Below, in pieces: positions 8,811 to 18,691 of a stretch of DNA of 64,000 bases. Position 1 is the first letter of the stretch; each line of letters opens with the position of its first letter. The notes beneath the pieces are model-generated. The model ran no database searches and was not told the origin of the DNA. It worked only from the letters and a program-made list of their open reading frames with translations. This DNA comes from Dehalococcoidia bacterium (GTDB lineage: Bacteria; Chloroflexota; Dehalococcoidia; Tepidiformales; Tepidiformaceae). Position numbers and translations under genes: made by a program. The stretch is taken from positions 62,001-126,000 of the forward strand of contig JADLBC010000012.1 in assembly GCA_020847985.1 (NCBI GenBank), read 5' to 3'.

Positions 8811-11117
8811 CTACCGGCGCCGGCGGCGGGAGTTCGCGGGGGCGGCGTGGCGCTGCTTGCGGCGGAACACGCGCGACCAGAGCGCGTTGCGGAGGCGGCG
8901 GTAGGCGCTCACGGCGTCGTCGTCCTTGATGCGTTGCAGGTCCGGGCGGCCGTATTTCGCTTCTTCGTAGGCGGCGGCGAGCCGCGACGCTTCACCCGGG
9001 ACGGCGACGGCTTCACCGACACGGCGAGACCACTCGCGCGGCGTCTCGGCGGGTCGGCTGCCGAGGCCGGCCCAGCCCGCGAGACGCTGCGTCTTCGCCC
9101 ACATGCGCGCCCGCCCTTCGAGCCCACCAAGGCCGAAGTTCCAGGCCACACGGCTGCCAAGGAAGCCAAATGCGGCCACGGCGGCGAGGCCGAGCAGGGT
9201 GAAGAGCAGCGTCCACGGCGGGCTGCTCTTCTCGATGGGCTTCTCCTGGAGCGCGGCGATGGCGGCGTTCAGGTCGGGTTCGGTCAGTTCGCCGGCGAAG
9301 AGGTCATCGAAGCCGCTGGTATCGAGGATACCGCTGGTATCGGTCGTGGCGTTGCCGGCGAAATTGCTGTTGGCGCCGCCACCGGGGCGGTCGGGCGTGG
9401 GGTTGAAGGTCACCCAGCCGTAGGTGGGGAAGAAGGCTTCGACCCAGCTGTAGGCGTCGTCCTTGCGGACGATGTAGGTGGTTTCGCTGACTTCGTCGGG
9501 ATCGAGAACGTAGCCGACGGCGAGCCTCGCGGGGATGCCCTGGGCGCGGAGCATGACGACCATCGCGGTGGCATGGAAATCGAAGTAGCCCTGCTTCACA
9601 TCGAACAGGAACCAATCGACGGCGTCGCGTCCGACGGGGGCGGGAGGCACTTCGAGGCTGTAGGGGTATTCGCGCAGGTAGGCCTCGATGGCGATGGCCT
9701 GGGCGTAGGGCGAGGTGCCGCCGCCGGCGCGGGCGGCCTCGGCGCGGACGCGCTCGGGAAGGTTCTTCGGAAGCTGGAGGTAGCGGTCCTTGACCCACTG
9801 GGGGTAATCGGTGCCGGCGGCGGCGAGGTCCTGCGCGGTGGCGACGCTTTCGCTGCCGATGGTGTTGTAGGTTTCGCCGTTCTTGAGGGACTTGCGGGAG
9901 AGCAGCTGCTCGATGTCGCCGCGGAAGCCGTCGGGGGTTTCGATGCGGGCGTCCTTGTTCGTGCCGAGGGGCATGCCCGCGGTGAGCAGGCTGGTTTCGG
10001 CGTCGCGGACGGTGACCTGGAGGGTGGCGAGGTTGCGCTTCTGGTACTGGGCGACATCGGGCGAAGCGGCGAGCGCGCCGCCATCGACCCGTTCGGAATC
10101 ACGGGCGGTGGAGCGCCAGCCGACGCCGGTGTAGTTGTCGTAGCTGGTGGCGCGGACAAGGCCGGGCGAGCCGGATTTGACCTCGGCGAGCGTCTTCGTG
10201 CCGAGCTTCACGTTCCCCTTGATGGGGAGGAGGCTGCCGAAGCTGTGGAGGCGCGCGCCTTTGCGCGAATCGACGCTGTTGAAGAGGCGGCCGAACGTCT
10301 CATCGTGGCCGGTGAAGGGGCTGACGACGGCGTCGTAGGCGCCGGAGAAGGCGGCGGCCTGCTTGCCAAGCGGGACCATCCACGCGGCGATGATGAGGCC
10401 GATGGTGATGGCGACGGTGAGCTGGATGGCGGAGAGGCTGATGAACTCGGGGTATTCGATGCCCTGGCGCCGCCAGCGGGCCTGGTTGCGCTGGAGGTGC
10501 ATGCGCGCCACGAGCACAACCGCGCCGAAGATGAAGAAGAGGAAGGCGCCGCTCTCCTGGCCGCGCTGGAAACCAAGGTTCGCGAGGATGACGAGGCCGC
10601 CGGGGAGGATCGCCACCCAGGGCGTGTGCCAACGGTAGATGGAGTAGGCGGCAAGGTAGGCGGTGAGATAGACGATGGCGTGCACGAGGAAGACGAAGGG
10701 CAGGTTGTCGTTGCTGATCTCGTTCGCACGGACGACGATCCACCATTCGTGCATGCGGGCCTGGGTATCGGCGAGGCGCTCGGAGAGGGTGGCGCCGTCG
10801 GCGTAGTTCTGCACGCCAAGGACGACGATGGCGAGGCCGAGCACGATGGCGATGGGGTGGCTGATCAGCCCGTGCACGCGGATGCGGGCGGCGGCCATGC
10901 CGATGACCAGCCCCAGCGCGGAGGCGGGAAAGACCGAGGGCATGCCGCGAACCCAGCGGGCGTGCTCAATCGAATAGGCGACGGCGATGAAGCAGACGAT
11001 GGCGGCGCCGAGGGTGAGCCAGTCCTCCCAGCTCATGACGACGCGGGGAGCGCGCACGGCGGCGGTGCCGATGCGCTGGCCCGCCGAACGGTTCATCGGG
11101 ACGTTCATCCCTGCCAT
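8811..11117 (-). CDS. Transglutaminase-like (TgpA/DUF3488) membrane protein with altered catalytic triad
   Basis: A 768-residue protein with about five or six hydrophobic helices in the first 280 residues, an external region, a transglutaminase-like core, another TM helix near 645 and a cytoplasmic DUF4129-type tail. The core keeps the family frame ([20 protein letters not shown]), but the usual catalytic Cys is Phe (GYFDF, about 512). The usual His is Tyr ([12 protein letters not shown], about 556), and the Asp is Asn (FNPTPD, about 571). The protein is therefore probably not a transglutaminase or protease by the usual chemistry. It overlaps the DUF58 gene by 13 bases and belongs to the moxR operon. 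Confidence 0.9.
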   Translation of the reverse strand: MAGMNVPMNRSAGQRIGTAAVRAPRVVMSWEDWLTLGAAIVCFIAVAYSIEHARWVRGMPSVFPASALGLVIGMAAARIRVHGLISHPIAIVLGLAIVVLGVQNYADGATLSERLADTQARMHEWWIVVRANEISNDNLPFVFLVHAIVYLTAYLAAYSIYRWHTPWVAILPGGLVILANLGFQRGQESGAFLFFIFGAVVLVARMHLQRNQARWRRQGIEYPEFISLSAIQLTVAITIGLIIAAWMVPLGKQAAAFSGAYDAVVSPFTGHDETFGRLFNSVDSRKGARLHSFGSLLPIKGNVKLGTKTLAEVKSGSPGLVRATSYDNYTGVGWRSTARDSERVDGGALAASPDVAQYQKRNLATLQVTVRDAETSLLTAGMPLGTNKDARIETPDGFRGDIEQLLSRKSLKNGETYNTIGSESVATAQDLAAAGTDYPQWVKDRYLQLPKNLPERVRAEAARAGGGTSPYAQAIAIEAYLREYPYSLEVPPAPVGRDAVDWFLFDVKQGYFDFHATAMVVMLRAQGIPARLAVGYVLDPDEVSETTYIVRKDDAYSWVEAFFPTYGWVTFNPTPDRPGGGANSNFAGNATTDTSGILDTSGFDDLFAGELTEPDLNAAIAALQEKPIEKSSPPWTLLFTLLGLAAVAAFGFLGSRVAWNFGLGGLEGRARMWAKTQRLAGWAGLGSRPAETPREWSRRVGEAVAVPGEASRLAAAYEEAKYGRPDLQRIKDDDAVSAYRRLRNALWSRVFRRKQRHAAPANSRRRRR

Positions 11118-12352
11118 ACAGCCGCACCTCCCGATGGACTCAGGGCGAGGCCGAGGTCATCGCCACGCCGCACGACGTAGGTGACGATGTCGCTCGCGGT
11201 GAGCTCCCCATACATCATGAGGGGTGAACGGCCCGCCCCGAAACTCCCGGGGTCGACGAGCACGGCGGCCGCGCGCACACCGCGCTGGGTGAGCGACTGG
11301 ATGGCGGTCAGCCAGGAGTCATCGGTGGAGCTGGTGACGATGACCAGCGTGGTGTGGCGGCCGAAACGGCGCTGCTCTTCGTAGAGGATGTTGCCGAGGG
11401 GCGCATCGCCGACGGCGCGCACGGTGGCGAGCGTTTCAAGCACGCGCGTCATCTGCTGGCCGCCGCGTTCGGGCTCGACGATCCGGAGGTCGCGGCCGAA
11501 GGAGATGAGGCCGACGGAGCGGTTCTGGACGAGATAGTGGCGCGCCACGGAGGCGGCGACGCGGACGGCGTACTCCTCGGTGCTTTCGTCGCCGGAGCCG
11601 GCGTGGACGCGGCGTTCGAGGTCGAGCACGACCCAGATGTCGCTGGCGGGGTCGAGTTCGAAGGTCTTCACCATGAGTTCGCCGGTGCGGGCGGTGCTGC
11701 GCCAGTGGATGCGGTTGTAGGCATCGCCGGGGGCGTATTCGCGGACGCCGCTCGCGTTGGGGGTGACGTAGTGGGTGCGGCGGCGGAAGCGCCCTTCGCC
11801 GGGAAGGTTCGCGGGCGGTGCCTGGAAGTGGGGGAGTTCGAACACGGGCGGGTAGACGAGGATCTGTTCGCGGCCGCCGAATTCCCGCACGCGCCGGAAG
11901 AGGCCGAAGGGGTCGGAACTGACGACGCGCACGGGGCCCCAGTCGTAGAGGCCGCGGCGCAGGAGGGGCGTGTTCACCACCCAGTTTCGGGAACGGCGCG
12001 GGGGCACGACGACGACGCGGCGGGAGCGATGGCCGGGCATGTCGCTGGGGTCTTCGACTTCGAGCCAGAGCTTGGGGAGCCAAAAGCGGTTGCGGACTTC
12101 GATGATCTCCTGGGCTTCCTGGCCGACCTGCGCGCGATCGGTGCGGCGTTCGGCTTCGACCTCGAGGTGCATCGTGTTGTAGCGCGCGACGACCCAGGCC
12201 ACGGGGATGGCGAGGCCGAGGACGTAGGTCAGCCGGAAGAGGAGCCAGAAGCCGGTGCCCATGGCGACGAACGTGGCGATAGCGAGCAGGACGACGAAGA
12301 GGGTGAGCGTCCTGCGGTCGGCCGCGAGCGAGGCCCGGATAAACCGGCGCAT
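11105..12352 (-). CDS. DUF58 domain membrane protein (von Willebrand A-like)
   Basis: A 415-residue protein with two hydrophobic segments near residues 15-55. The DUF58 signature VREYAPGDAYNRIHWRSTARTG lies near residue 205. A VWA-like domain follows (DIWVVLDLERR, later LVIVTSSTDDSWLTAIQSL). Family members sit with MoxR ATPases and transglutaminase-like membrane proteins and are thought to assemble or regulate envelope complexes. The exact role is unknown. It lies between the MoxR gene (6-base gap) and the transglutaminase-like gene (13-base overlap), which supports one operon. Confidence 0.92.
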   Translation of the reverse strand: MRRFIRASLAADRRTLTLFVVLLAIATFVAMGTGFWLLFRLTYVLGLAIPVAWVVARYNTMHLEVEAERRTDRAQVGQEAQEIIEVRNRFWLPKLWLEVEDPSDMPGHRSRRVVVVPPRRSRNWVVNTPLLRRGLYDWGPVRVVSSDPFGLFRRVREFGGREQILVYPPVFELPHFQAPPANLPGEGRFRRRTHYVTPNASGVREYAPGDAYNRIHWRSTARTGELMVKTFELDPASDIWVVLDLERRVHAGSGDESTEEYAVRVAASVARHYLVQNRSVGLISFGRDLRIVEPERGGQQMTRVLETLATVRAVGDAPLGNILYEEQRRFGRHTTLVIVTSSTDDSWLTAIQSLTQRGVRAAAVLVDPGSFGAGRSPLMMYGELTASDIVTYVVRRGDDLGLALSPSGGAAVWQG

Positions 12353-12358
12353 GGGGTC

Positions 12359-13309
12359 TCAGGCCCGGGCGCGCGCACCGGGAACGGGCACGCGGCGGAG
12401 GCAATCGGCGACGACGTCGGCGACGGTGGCGCCCTTCACCTTCGCGCCGGGGCTCATGATGATGCGGTGCCCCAGCGTGACGAGCGCGAGTTCCTTCACG
12501 TCATCGGGAGTGACGAAGTCGCGGCCTTCGAGGAGCGCTCGCGCCTGCGAGGTGCGGAAGAGCGCGAGCGAGCCGCGGGGGCTGGCGCCTAGGTAGGCGG
12601 ACTCGTGGTCACGCGTGGCGCGGGCCAATTCGACGGTGTACTGCTTGATCAGGGGGTCGACGTAGATCTCCTTGACCGCCTTCTGCAGCTGGAGGATCTC
12701 GTTCGGGTCGGTGACCTGCTGGATGGTATCGACGGGGTGGCTGGTCTGCTGCAGGTCGAGCACGAGGACTTCGTCGGTGGCGCTGGGATAGCCAAGGTGG
12801 ATGCGGATGAGGAAGCGGTCGAGCTGGGCTTCGGGGAGGGGGAAGGTGCCCTCGTACTCGATCGGGTTCTGGGTGGCGAGGACCATGAACGGCGCGGGCA
12901 TCTTGTGGGTGATGCCATCGACGGTGACCTGGCGCTCCTCCATCGCCTCGAGGAGGGCGGACTGGGTCTTCGGCGTGGCGCGGTTCACTTCGTCGGCGAG
13001 CACGACCTGGGCGAGGATCGGGCCGGGGCGGAATTCGAACTCGGAGAGCTTCTGGTTGTAGATGGAGACGCCGGAGATGTCCGAAGGGAGCAGGTCGGGC
13101 GTGAACTGGATGCGCTTGAAGCTGCAGCCGGTGGAGGTGGCGATGGCGCGCGCGAGCATGGTCTTGCCGACGCCGGGGACATCCTCGATGAGCATGTGGC
13201 CGCCGCACATGAGGGCGGTAATCGCGAGGCGAAGCTCCCGTTCCTTGCCGACGATCACTCGTTCGACGTTCTGGATGATTCGCTCGGCAACAATTTTCGG
13301 GTCTTCCAA
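12359..13309 (-). CDS. MoxR-family AAA+ ATPase
   Basis: The ORF track runs upstream to 13690, through the heptamer repeat and into the divergent flippase gene. I place the start at TTG 13309, giving [21 protein letters not shown], with GGAG eight bases upstream and a length of 316 residues, typical of MoxR. Walker A is GVGKTMLA with the preceding HMLIEDVPG. Walker B is [10 protein letters not shown] followed by [12 protein letters not shown]. Sensor-1 is [23 protein letters not shown]. MoxR proteins are chaperone-like ATPases acting with VWA/DUF58 partners. It is the first gene of a four-gene operon. Confidence 0.95.
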   Translation of the reverse strand: MEDPKIVAERIIQNVERVIVGKERELRLAITALMCGGHMLIEDVPGVGKTMLARAIATSTGCSFKRIQFTPDLLPSDISGVSIYNQKLSEFEFRPGPILAQVVLADEVNRATPKTQSALLEAMEERQVTVDGITHKMPAPFMVLATQNPIEYEGTFPLPEAQLDRFLIRIHLGYPSATDEVLVLDLQQTSHPVDTIQQVTDPNEILQLQKAVKEIYVDPLIKQYTVELARATRDHESAYLGASPRGSLALFRTSQARALLEGRDFVTPDDVKELALVTLGHRIIMSPGAKVKGATVADVVADCLRRVPVPGARARA

Positions 13310-13454
13310 GCCATCACTCCGTGGGCGCGGCCCGTGTTTGGGAAAGGCGGTTCGCGGCGGCTCGCGAATGTCGCGGATTATAGCAACCTGCCCGGTGGGG
13401 CCGGTTAAGGGTTCCCTTCGCCCGCGAACCGGAGTCGCCTGCAGGCAGGTTCGC

Positions 13455-13525
13455 GCCGACAGCCGATAGCCGACAGCCGACGGCTGACGGCCGACGGCCG
13501 ACGGCCGACCCACAGCCGGCAGCCG
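13455..13525. repeat. Heptamer array B (GCCGACA/GCCGACG class)
   Basis: About ten consecutive 7-base units (GCCGACA, GCCGATA, GCCGACA, GCCGACG, GCTGACG, GCCGACG and so on) lie between the divergent moxR and flippase genes. The array ends about 17 bases before the flippase start, inside the region where its promoter would be expected. Confidence 0.9.
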
Positions 13526-13541
13526 TGATAGCATCCCGAGC

Positions 13542-14804
13542 GTGATTCGGCCGGGTATGGTCGCCCTGGTGGTGCGCCTCAGTGGCATGGCGGCGTGGGC
13601 GGCCATCGGCGCGGTGACGGCGCGCTTCCTCAGTGTCAGCGAACGGGGTGAATACGCGGCGGCGGCGCTGGGCGTGACAGCGCTCGGCATGGCGGGCGGG
13701 AGCCTCGGGAGTGCCGCCGGGCATTATGTCGCACGGCGCGATGAGCCCCGTGGTTCCGTCGCGCGCACCGCGGCCGCGCTGGGGCTGGCGGTGGGCATCG
13801 TGCTCGCGATCGCGGCGGCGGCGGTGGTTGCCGCCACGGCGGGGACAACGCTGGCCATCCTCGTCGCGCTCGCGGTCGTGCCGGCAGTGCTGCGAACCTC
13901 GATCGCGGCGCTGCTGCTGGCCGAAGGACGGGCGGTCGCCTATGCGCTCACGGGATATGTGACGGCCTACGTGGGGCTCGCGCTGCTCGCCGCCTGGCTC
14001 GCGGACGAAGGACACCGCACGCCCGAACAGGCGATGGCGATGTGGACGGCGGCGCACTGGGTCTCACTCGCGGTGCTGCTGTGGTGGGGGCGGCAATGGT
14101 GGCGCGCGGAAGGCGATGCCGCCCCCGGTCTCGCGAAGCGGCTGGGCCGGTTTGCCGCTCCCTCGATGGGGGGATCGATCGTCGGCTTCCTGAACGCGCG
14201 GGCGGACCTCTTCCTCGTGGTCGCCTTCGCGGGGGCGGCGGAGGCGGGCCTCTACTCGGCGGCGACGGCGGGTGCGGAAGTGCTGCTGGCGTTCACCTCG
14301 AGTGTGCCGCTGGTGCTGTACCGGCGGATAGCGAAGGCGAGTGGCGCCGAAGCGGCGCAGTGGACGATGCACGGCGCGCGCCGCAGCGTGGTCATCGCCG
14401 TCGTGGGCGCGATGGCCACGATGGTGGCCGCGCCGCTGGCCATCACCCTCGTCTTCGGTGACCGCTACGAACCGGCGGCGAACGCCCTGCGGATTCTCGC
14501 GGTGGCGGCGGCGGTGCTCGCGCCCCAGGCGGTGCTCGGCACGTATTTCGATGCGCACGCCGGGCGGCCCGGCGTCGGGTTCGCGGTCAAGGGCGCGATG
14601 GCGGCGACGGATGTCGTGCTCTGCGCGATGTTCATCCCGGTTTGGGGCATCACCGGGGCGGCGTTCGCCTGCCTGGCGGCCTACGGCGTGGGCACGCTCG
14701 CGTACGCGGTCCTCTTCCAGCGAGCGACGGGCACGCCGGCGCTGCGCCTGCTGCGGCTGGCGGCCCCGCGGCCGGCGGCGAAGGTTTCGCACGCGAAGGG
14801 CTGA
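13542..14804 (+). CDS. Polysaccharide/lipid-linked oligosaccharide flippase (MOP superfamily)
   Basis: A 420-residue protein with about 12 hydrophobic helices spread over the whole length and a GTG start. The first helix contains [21 protein letters not shown], the conserved opening of Wzx/RfbX-like flippases. Residues 190-215 ([22 protein letters not shown]) resemble the centre of the polysaccharide_synt family. Members move undecaprenyl-linked sugars or similar lipids across the membrane. No glycosyltransferase cluster surrounds it, so the cargo is unknown. It is followed by a possible SGNH hydrolase in the same direction. Confidence 0.82.
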   Translation: MIRPGMVALVVRLSGMAAWAAIGAVTARFLSVSERGEYAAAALGVTALGMAGGSLGSAAGHYVARRDEPRGSVARTAAALGLAVGIVLAIAAAAVVAATAGTTLAILVALAVVPAVLRTSIAALLLAEGRAVAYALTGYVTAYVGLALLAAWLADEGHRTPEQAMAMWTAAHWVSLAVLLWWGRQWWRAEGDAAPGLAKRLGRFAAPSMGGSIVGFLNARADLFLVVAFAGAAEAGLYSAATAGAEVLLAFTSSVPLVLYRRIAKASGAEAAQWTMHGARRSVVIAVVGAMATMVAAPLAITLVFGDRYEPAANALRILAVAAAVLAPQAVLGTYFDAHAGRPGVGFAVKGAMAATDVVLCAMFIPVWGITGAAFACLAAYGVGTLAYAVLFQRATGTPALRLLRLAAPRPAAKVSHAKG

Positions 14805-14863
14805 GCCGGCGCGCGATACGCCCGCGTAGCGAATAGTAAGGACACCAAATACTATCCGTTCCG

Positions 14864-15622
14864 GTGAAAGTGCTTCGCCTCGGCAACAGCAACGACCGCG
14901 CCCTCGACCTCCCCGAGCATCTGCGGAGCTGGCGCATCGCCGAGGCAGCCTTGGCGGAGGCAGCGGGCGAGCCGGTCGAGACGGTGATTCGCGAGATCTG
15001 GCCATCGGACGGCCTGCCGGACCTGATCGATGGGTGGATTCGCCGCTACCAGCCCGACCTCGTGTTCCTGAAGCAGAATTCGTACTGGACGAACACCGAA
15101 TCCGTGCCGCTGCGGCTGGAGCGGCGTTTCGGGAGGCCGGGCAAGGCGCTGGGCGAGGCCGGCACGGGCATGGCGGACCGCCCCATCGGGCAAACCCGGG
15201 CGCTCCGGTTCGTGCGCCGCGCGCTGTTGCGAACGATTGGGGGCGACACGTTCTTCGAGACGGACTACGTGCTGGCGCTGATGGAGCAATGCCTCCGACG
15301 CATCGTCGCGCACGAAGAGCTGGTGGTGGTGGTGCAGGGAAGCGCGGGCCGGGCGCGGAGCATGACCGGGCGGGGCGGCCGCGAACGCCACCAGCGGCGG
15401 CGGGTCATCATGCATGAGGGCATGTCGCGGATCTGCGCGGACCTCCGCGTGACCTACTTCGGAACAGCGACGACGATGTCCGAGTCCGAGACGAAGCAGC
15501 TCCTGGGCGCGGATGGGACGCATCGCGGGGTCGAGGGTCAGCGCGTCGATGGGTTCGCGCAGGGGCGGCACATGGCCGAGGCATGGCTGGCCGCGCACGA
15601 ACCGTCCGCGGGTGGGAACTAG
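14864..15622 (+). CDS. Possible SGNH/GDSL-like hydrolase
   Basis: A 252-residue protein with a GTG start. The N-terminus VLRLGNSND stands where GDS blocks begin. FLKQNSYW may be the Asn block. The C-terminal DGTHRGVEGQRVDGFAQGRHMAEAW resembles the DxxH block of SGNH esterases. The match is partial: the nucleophilic Ser would be in GNS rather than GDS. It lies 59 bases after the flippase in the same direction, so a role in modifying exported glycans is possible. I cannot exclude an unrelated fold. Confidence 0.45.
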   Translation: MKVLRLGNSNDRALDLPEHLRSWRIAEAALAEAAGEPVETVIREIWPSDGLPDLIDGWIRRYQPDLVFLKQNSYWTNTESVPLRLERRFGRPGKALGEAGTGMADRPIGQTRALRFVRRALLRTIGGDTFFETDYVLALMEQCLRRIVAHEELVVVVQGSAGRARSMTGRGGRERHQRRRVIMHEGMSRICADLRVTYFGTATTMSESETKQLLGADGTHRGVEGQRVDGFAQGRHMAEAWLAAHEPSAGGN

Positions 15623-16197
15623 GGTCGCGCGCGCACGGCATCGAGGAAGAGCACGGAGAGGCGCTCCTTCGTGCCTTCGACGGGCACGGTGCGGCGCAGC
15701 TCCAGGTAGGCCATGAAGAAGGCATCGAGGAAGGCGGCAAGGAATTCGCCGGGCATATCGGTGCGAAAGACGCCCGCCTGCTGGCCGCGAATGATGACGC
15801 CCGTGACGATGCGGAGGAATTCGAGGGAGCGGTCCTCGGGCACGCAATCGGGAGGGAGGCCGCCGGAGAAGAGCGCCTGGAAGAGGCCGCTGTTCGCCTC
15901 GGCGTGGTCACACGCGACCTGGATCATCGCGGTCACGGCTTCGGCGGGGTCCTCGATTTCGCTGGCGAGGGTGATGAGCGCGACGGCGCCATCGATGGTG
16001 CGCAGCAAGACGGCGGCGACGAGATCGTCCTTGGTGGCGAAATTGCGGTAGATGGTGCCGACGCCGACGCCGGCGCGTTCGGCGATGGTCTTCATCTCGG
16101 CGGGGATGCCGTGCTCGGCGAAGACGGCGACGGCGGCATCGAGCAGGCGCTCGCGGTTGGCACGCGCATCGGCGCGCTCGGGGATGCCGGCAGTCAT
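15619..16197 (-). CDS. TetR/AcrR-family transcriptional regulator
   Basis: The track opens this frame at 17067, inside the transporter gene. The real start is the ATG at 16197, giving 192 residues. The N-terminal HTH reads RERLLDAAVAVFAEHGIPAEMKTIAERAGVGVGTIYRNFATKDDL, a clear TetR DNA-binding domain. The C-terminal ligand domain (about 60-190) is not informative. It is divergent from an MMPL exporter with 115 bases between starts. By the usual pattern it probably represses that exporter and itself, with an unknown inducer. Confidence 0.93.
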   Translation of the reverse strand: MTAGIPERADARANRERLLDAAVAVFAEHGIPAEMKTIAERAGVGVGTIYRNFATKDDLVAAVLLRTIDGAVALITLASEIEDPAEAVTAMIQVACDHAEANSGLFQALFSGGLPPDCVPEDRSLEFLRIVTGVIIRGQQAGVFRTDMPGEFLAAFLDAFFMAYLELRRTVPVEGTKERLSVLFLDAVRARP

Positions 16198-16241
16198 GTG
16201 AAGGCCCTCACAGTATCGCATCGTAGAGGGGGCGGGCGTGC

Positions 16242-16247
16242 TTGACA
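16242..16247 (+). promoter_or_regulatory. Possible -35 element for the MMPL gene
   Basis: A perfect TTGACA lies 71 bases before the MMPL start, in the gap shared with the divergent tetR. The matching -10 about 17 bases on (TCACTC) is poor, so only the -35 is supported. The gap is the natural place for the TetR operator, but I found no clean palindrome. Confidence 0.35.
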
Positions 16248-16312
16248 AGAACCGGAATTCCGCTTCACTCTCGAAGCTGGCTCTTTCGAGCCCTGACGCA
16301 ACAGGAGGCGCC

Positions 16313-18532
16313 ATGGCGAACCGCAAACTTCCTTCCACGTCGGGTATGCCGTTCCTCGAACGGTGGGCCCGTTTCGCGCACCGCCACCACTGGAAGGTGG
16401 TGGGCGCATGGCTGGTCATCCTCGTCGCCCTGGTCGGGGGGGCGAGCGTGGCGGGCGGGCCGTACGAAGACGACTTCCGCCTGCCCGGATCGGAATCGCA
16501 GCGGGGCTTCGATCTGCTGGCGGAGCGCTTCCCGGCTCGTTCGGGCGATTCCGCCGACCTCGTGTTCGAAGCCGCAGGCGGTGTGCGCGAGCCCGCCATC
16601 CAGGCCCGGATCGAGAAGCTGCTCGCCGACGCGTCGACCCTTCCCGGGGTCGTGGCCATCGAATCCCCGTTCGGTGAACAGCCAGGGATGATTTCGCAGG
16701 ATGGCACGATCGCGCGCGCCTCCGTGGCGTTCGACAAGCGGGCGAACGAAGTCGAGGTCGCGCAGGCGCAGGCGCTGGTGGACCTGGTGGACGCGGCGGC
16801 CGGCGATGGGCTGCGCACCGAAGTGGGCGGCAACATCATCTTTGCGACGGAGCAGCCGGAGTTCGGCTCGGAAGGTGTGGGCCTGCTCGCCGCGGTGGTC
16901 ATCCTCTTCATCGCGTTCGGGTCGCTGATCGCGATGGGGCTGCCGATCGGCGCGGCGCTGTTCGGCATCGGCAGCGCGTTCTCGGTGATCGCGCTGGGAG
17001 CGAACGTGCTCTCGTTCCCGGAATGGACGGGGCCGTTCGTGGGCATGATCGGCATCGGCGTGGGCATCGACTACGCGTTGCTGGTGGTGACGCGTTTCCG
17101 CGAGGGGCTGCATCACGGCAAGTCGGTCGAGGATTCGGTGGTGCTCGCGGTGACGACGGCCGGGCGCTCGGTGATCTTCGCGGGCGTGGTGGTGACGATC
17201 GCGTTCTTCGGGCTGTACGCGATGGGGATCCCGTTCCTGGCGGCGGCGGGCACGAGCGCGGCGATCGCGGTAGCGATCTCGGTGCTGGTGTCGCTCTTCC
17301 TCATGCCGGCGCTGCTTTCGCTCGTGGGCAAGCGGGTGGACAGCCTGAAGGTGCCGTTCCTGCATTCGACCGAGGGCGTGGACCCGGCGAGCGGCTGGTA
17401 CCGGATGGCGAAGGCGATCCAGCGGCGGCCGCTGCCCTACGCGCTGCTCGCGGTGGCGGTGCTGCTGACCATCGCTTCGCCGACGCTGGCGATGGAGATG
17501 GGCTTCACGGACGCGGGCAACGGCCGCGAGGAGCTGCACACGCGGCGCGCGTACGACCTGCTGGCAAAGGGCTTCGGGCCGGGGTACAACGGTCCGCTCA
17601 TGGTCATCGTCGAGAACGGCGCGGGGGTGCAGGCGGATGCCGGCCGCGTGCAGGAAGCGATCGCGAAGGGCGGCGGGTCGATCGCGGGGGACGTGGCGTT
17701 CGTTTCGCCGCCGATCCTGAACCAGGACGGGGACACGGCCATCCTGATGGTGTACCCGGCGAGTTCGCCGCAGGACGTGCGGACGAAGCAGCTGGTGCAC
17801 GACCTGCGCGACGAGGTGCTGCCGCCGCTGGTGAAGGGCACGCCCACGCAGGCGATCGTGGCGGGCGGCAACGCGGCCTACATCGATATCGGCGACAAGA
17901 TCGGGTCGCGGATGCCGCTGCTGTTCGTGGGCGTCATCGGGCTGAGCTTCATCCTGCTGATGACGGTCTTCCGTTCGGTGCTGGTGGCGCTGAAGGCGGC
18001 GCTGATGAACCTGCTCTCGATCAGCGCGGCCTATGGCGTGCTGGTGGCGATCTTCCAGTTCGGCTGGGGTTCGAGCCTGCTCGGGATCGAAAAGGGCCCT
18101 ATCGAGGTGTTCCTGCCGATGATGATGTTCGCCATCCTCTTCGGCCTCTCGATGGACTACGAGGTGTTCCTCATCAGCCGCATCCGCGAGGAGTACGTGC
18201 GGACCGGCGACAACGCGACGGCGGTGGCGCACGGCCTGGCGGCGACGGCGCGGGTGATCTCGGCGGCGGCGGCGATCATGGTGGCCGTCTTCCTCGCCTT
18301 CGTGCTGGGCCCGGACCGGGTGGTGAAGGAGATGGGCATCGGCCTCGCGACGGCGATCTTCGTGGACGCGACCATCGTCCGCCTCGTGCTCGTCCCGGCG
18401 ACGATGGAGCTGCTCGGGAACGCGAACTGGTGGCTCCCCGGCTGGCTCGACCGGCTCCTCCCGCACGTGAACGTGGAAGGCGTCTCGGACCATTCGATGA
18501 AGCACGCCGGTTCCCCGGCAGGGGGGAAATAG
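16313..18532 (+). CDS. MMPL/RND-superfamily transporter
   Basis: I revise the start from 16238 to the ATG at 16313, which has GGAGG four bases upstream, giving 739 residues. The order is one N-terminal TM helix, a large outer loop (about 55-200), then five helices including GIGVGIDYALLVVTRFREGL. A second half repeats this (outer loop about 390-530, helices to about 715, with GLSMDYEVFLISRIREEY). The GxxxDY motifs in both halves mark proton-relay helices of MMPL proteins, which export lipids or drugs using the proton gradient. It is probably controlled by the divergent TetR. Confidence 0.93.
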   Translation: MANRKLPSTSGMPFLERWARFAHRHHWKVVGAWLVILVALVGGASVAGGPYEDDFRLPGSESQRGFDLLAERFPARSGDSADLVFEAAGGVREPAIQARIEKLLADASTLPGVVAIESPFGEQPGMISQDGTIARASVAFDKRANEVEVAQAQALVDLVDAAAGDGLRTEVGGNIIFATEQPEFGSEGVGLLAAVVILFIAFGSLIAMGLPIGAALFGIGSAFSVIALGANVLSFPEWTGPFVGMIGIGVGIDYALLVVTRFREGLHHGKSVEDSVVLAVTTAGRSVIFAGVVVTIAFFGLYAMGIPFLAAAGTSAAIAVAISVLVSLFLMPALLSLVGKRVDSLKVPFLHSTEGVDPASGWYRMAKAIQRRPLPYALLAVAVLLTIASPTLAMEMGFTDAGNGREELHTRRAYDLLAKGFGPGYNGPLMVIVENGAGVQADAGRVQEAIAKGGGSIAGDVAFVSPPILNQDGDTAILMVYPASSPQDVRTKQLVHDLRDEVLPPLVKGTPTQAIVAGGNAAYIDIGDKIGSRMPLLFVGVIGLSFILLMTVFRSVLVALKAALMNLLSISAAYGVLVAIFQFGWGSSLLGIEKGPIEVFLPMMMFAILFGLSMDYEVFLISRIREEYVRTGDNATAVAHGLAATARVISAAAAIMVAVFLAFVLGPDRVVKEMGIGLATAIFVDATIVRLVLVPATMELLGNANWWLPGWLDRLLPHVNVEGVSDHSMKHAGSPAGGK

Positions 18533-18691
18533 AGGGGAGCTGCTAGCTATTAGCCGTTGGCTGTTAGCGGGCAACCCAATGCGAAGAGCCCTCCCGAAAT
18601 GGGAGGGCTCTTTACCCTTGGGTTGCGCTTGTAGCTCTAGCAGCTCCCCACGGGGTTGTCCCGCCAATAGCCAGTAGCCAATAGCCAGCGG
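18533..18691. repeat. Locus C: nested inverted repeats with heptamer arms around a terminator
   Basis: The gap between convergent genes is one nested inverted structure. The outermost arms are GGGGAGCTGCTAG (18535 on) and CTAGCAGCTCCCC (about 18637-18649). GCAACCCAA (18571) pairs with TTGGGTTGC (18618). The innermost part is the terminator hairpin. Heptamer-like runs (TATTAGCCGTTGGCTGTTAGC on the left, GCCAATAGCCAGTAGCCAATAG from 18663 on the right) are also inverted copies of each other. The right array runs into the stop codon of the EF-G-like gene. Confidence 0.9.
18584..18613. terminator. Bidirectional intrinsic terminator
   Basis: A perfect 12-bp stem AAGAGCCCTCCC / GGGAGGGCTCTT with a 5-base GAAAT loop and a short T run on the plus side (A run on the other). 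It sits between the convergent MMPL and EF-G-like genes and can serve both strands. Confidence 0.9.

Noticed and set aside
8805-11180. Long plus-strand ORF of 791 aa
   Set aside because: It is the antisense shadow of the transglutaminase-like gene. Its product is low-complexity (GGE, GAD, ADGDG runs) and shows no domain.
16265-18667. Minus-strand 800-aa ORF
   Set aside because: It is antisense to the MMPL transporter and reads as His/Arg-rich low-complexity sequence.
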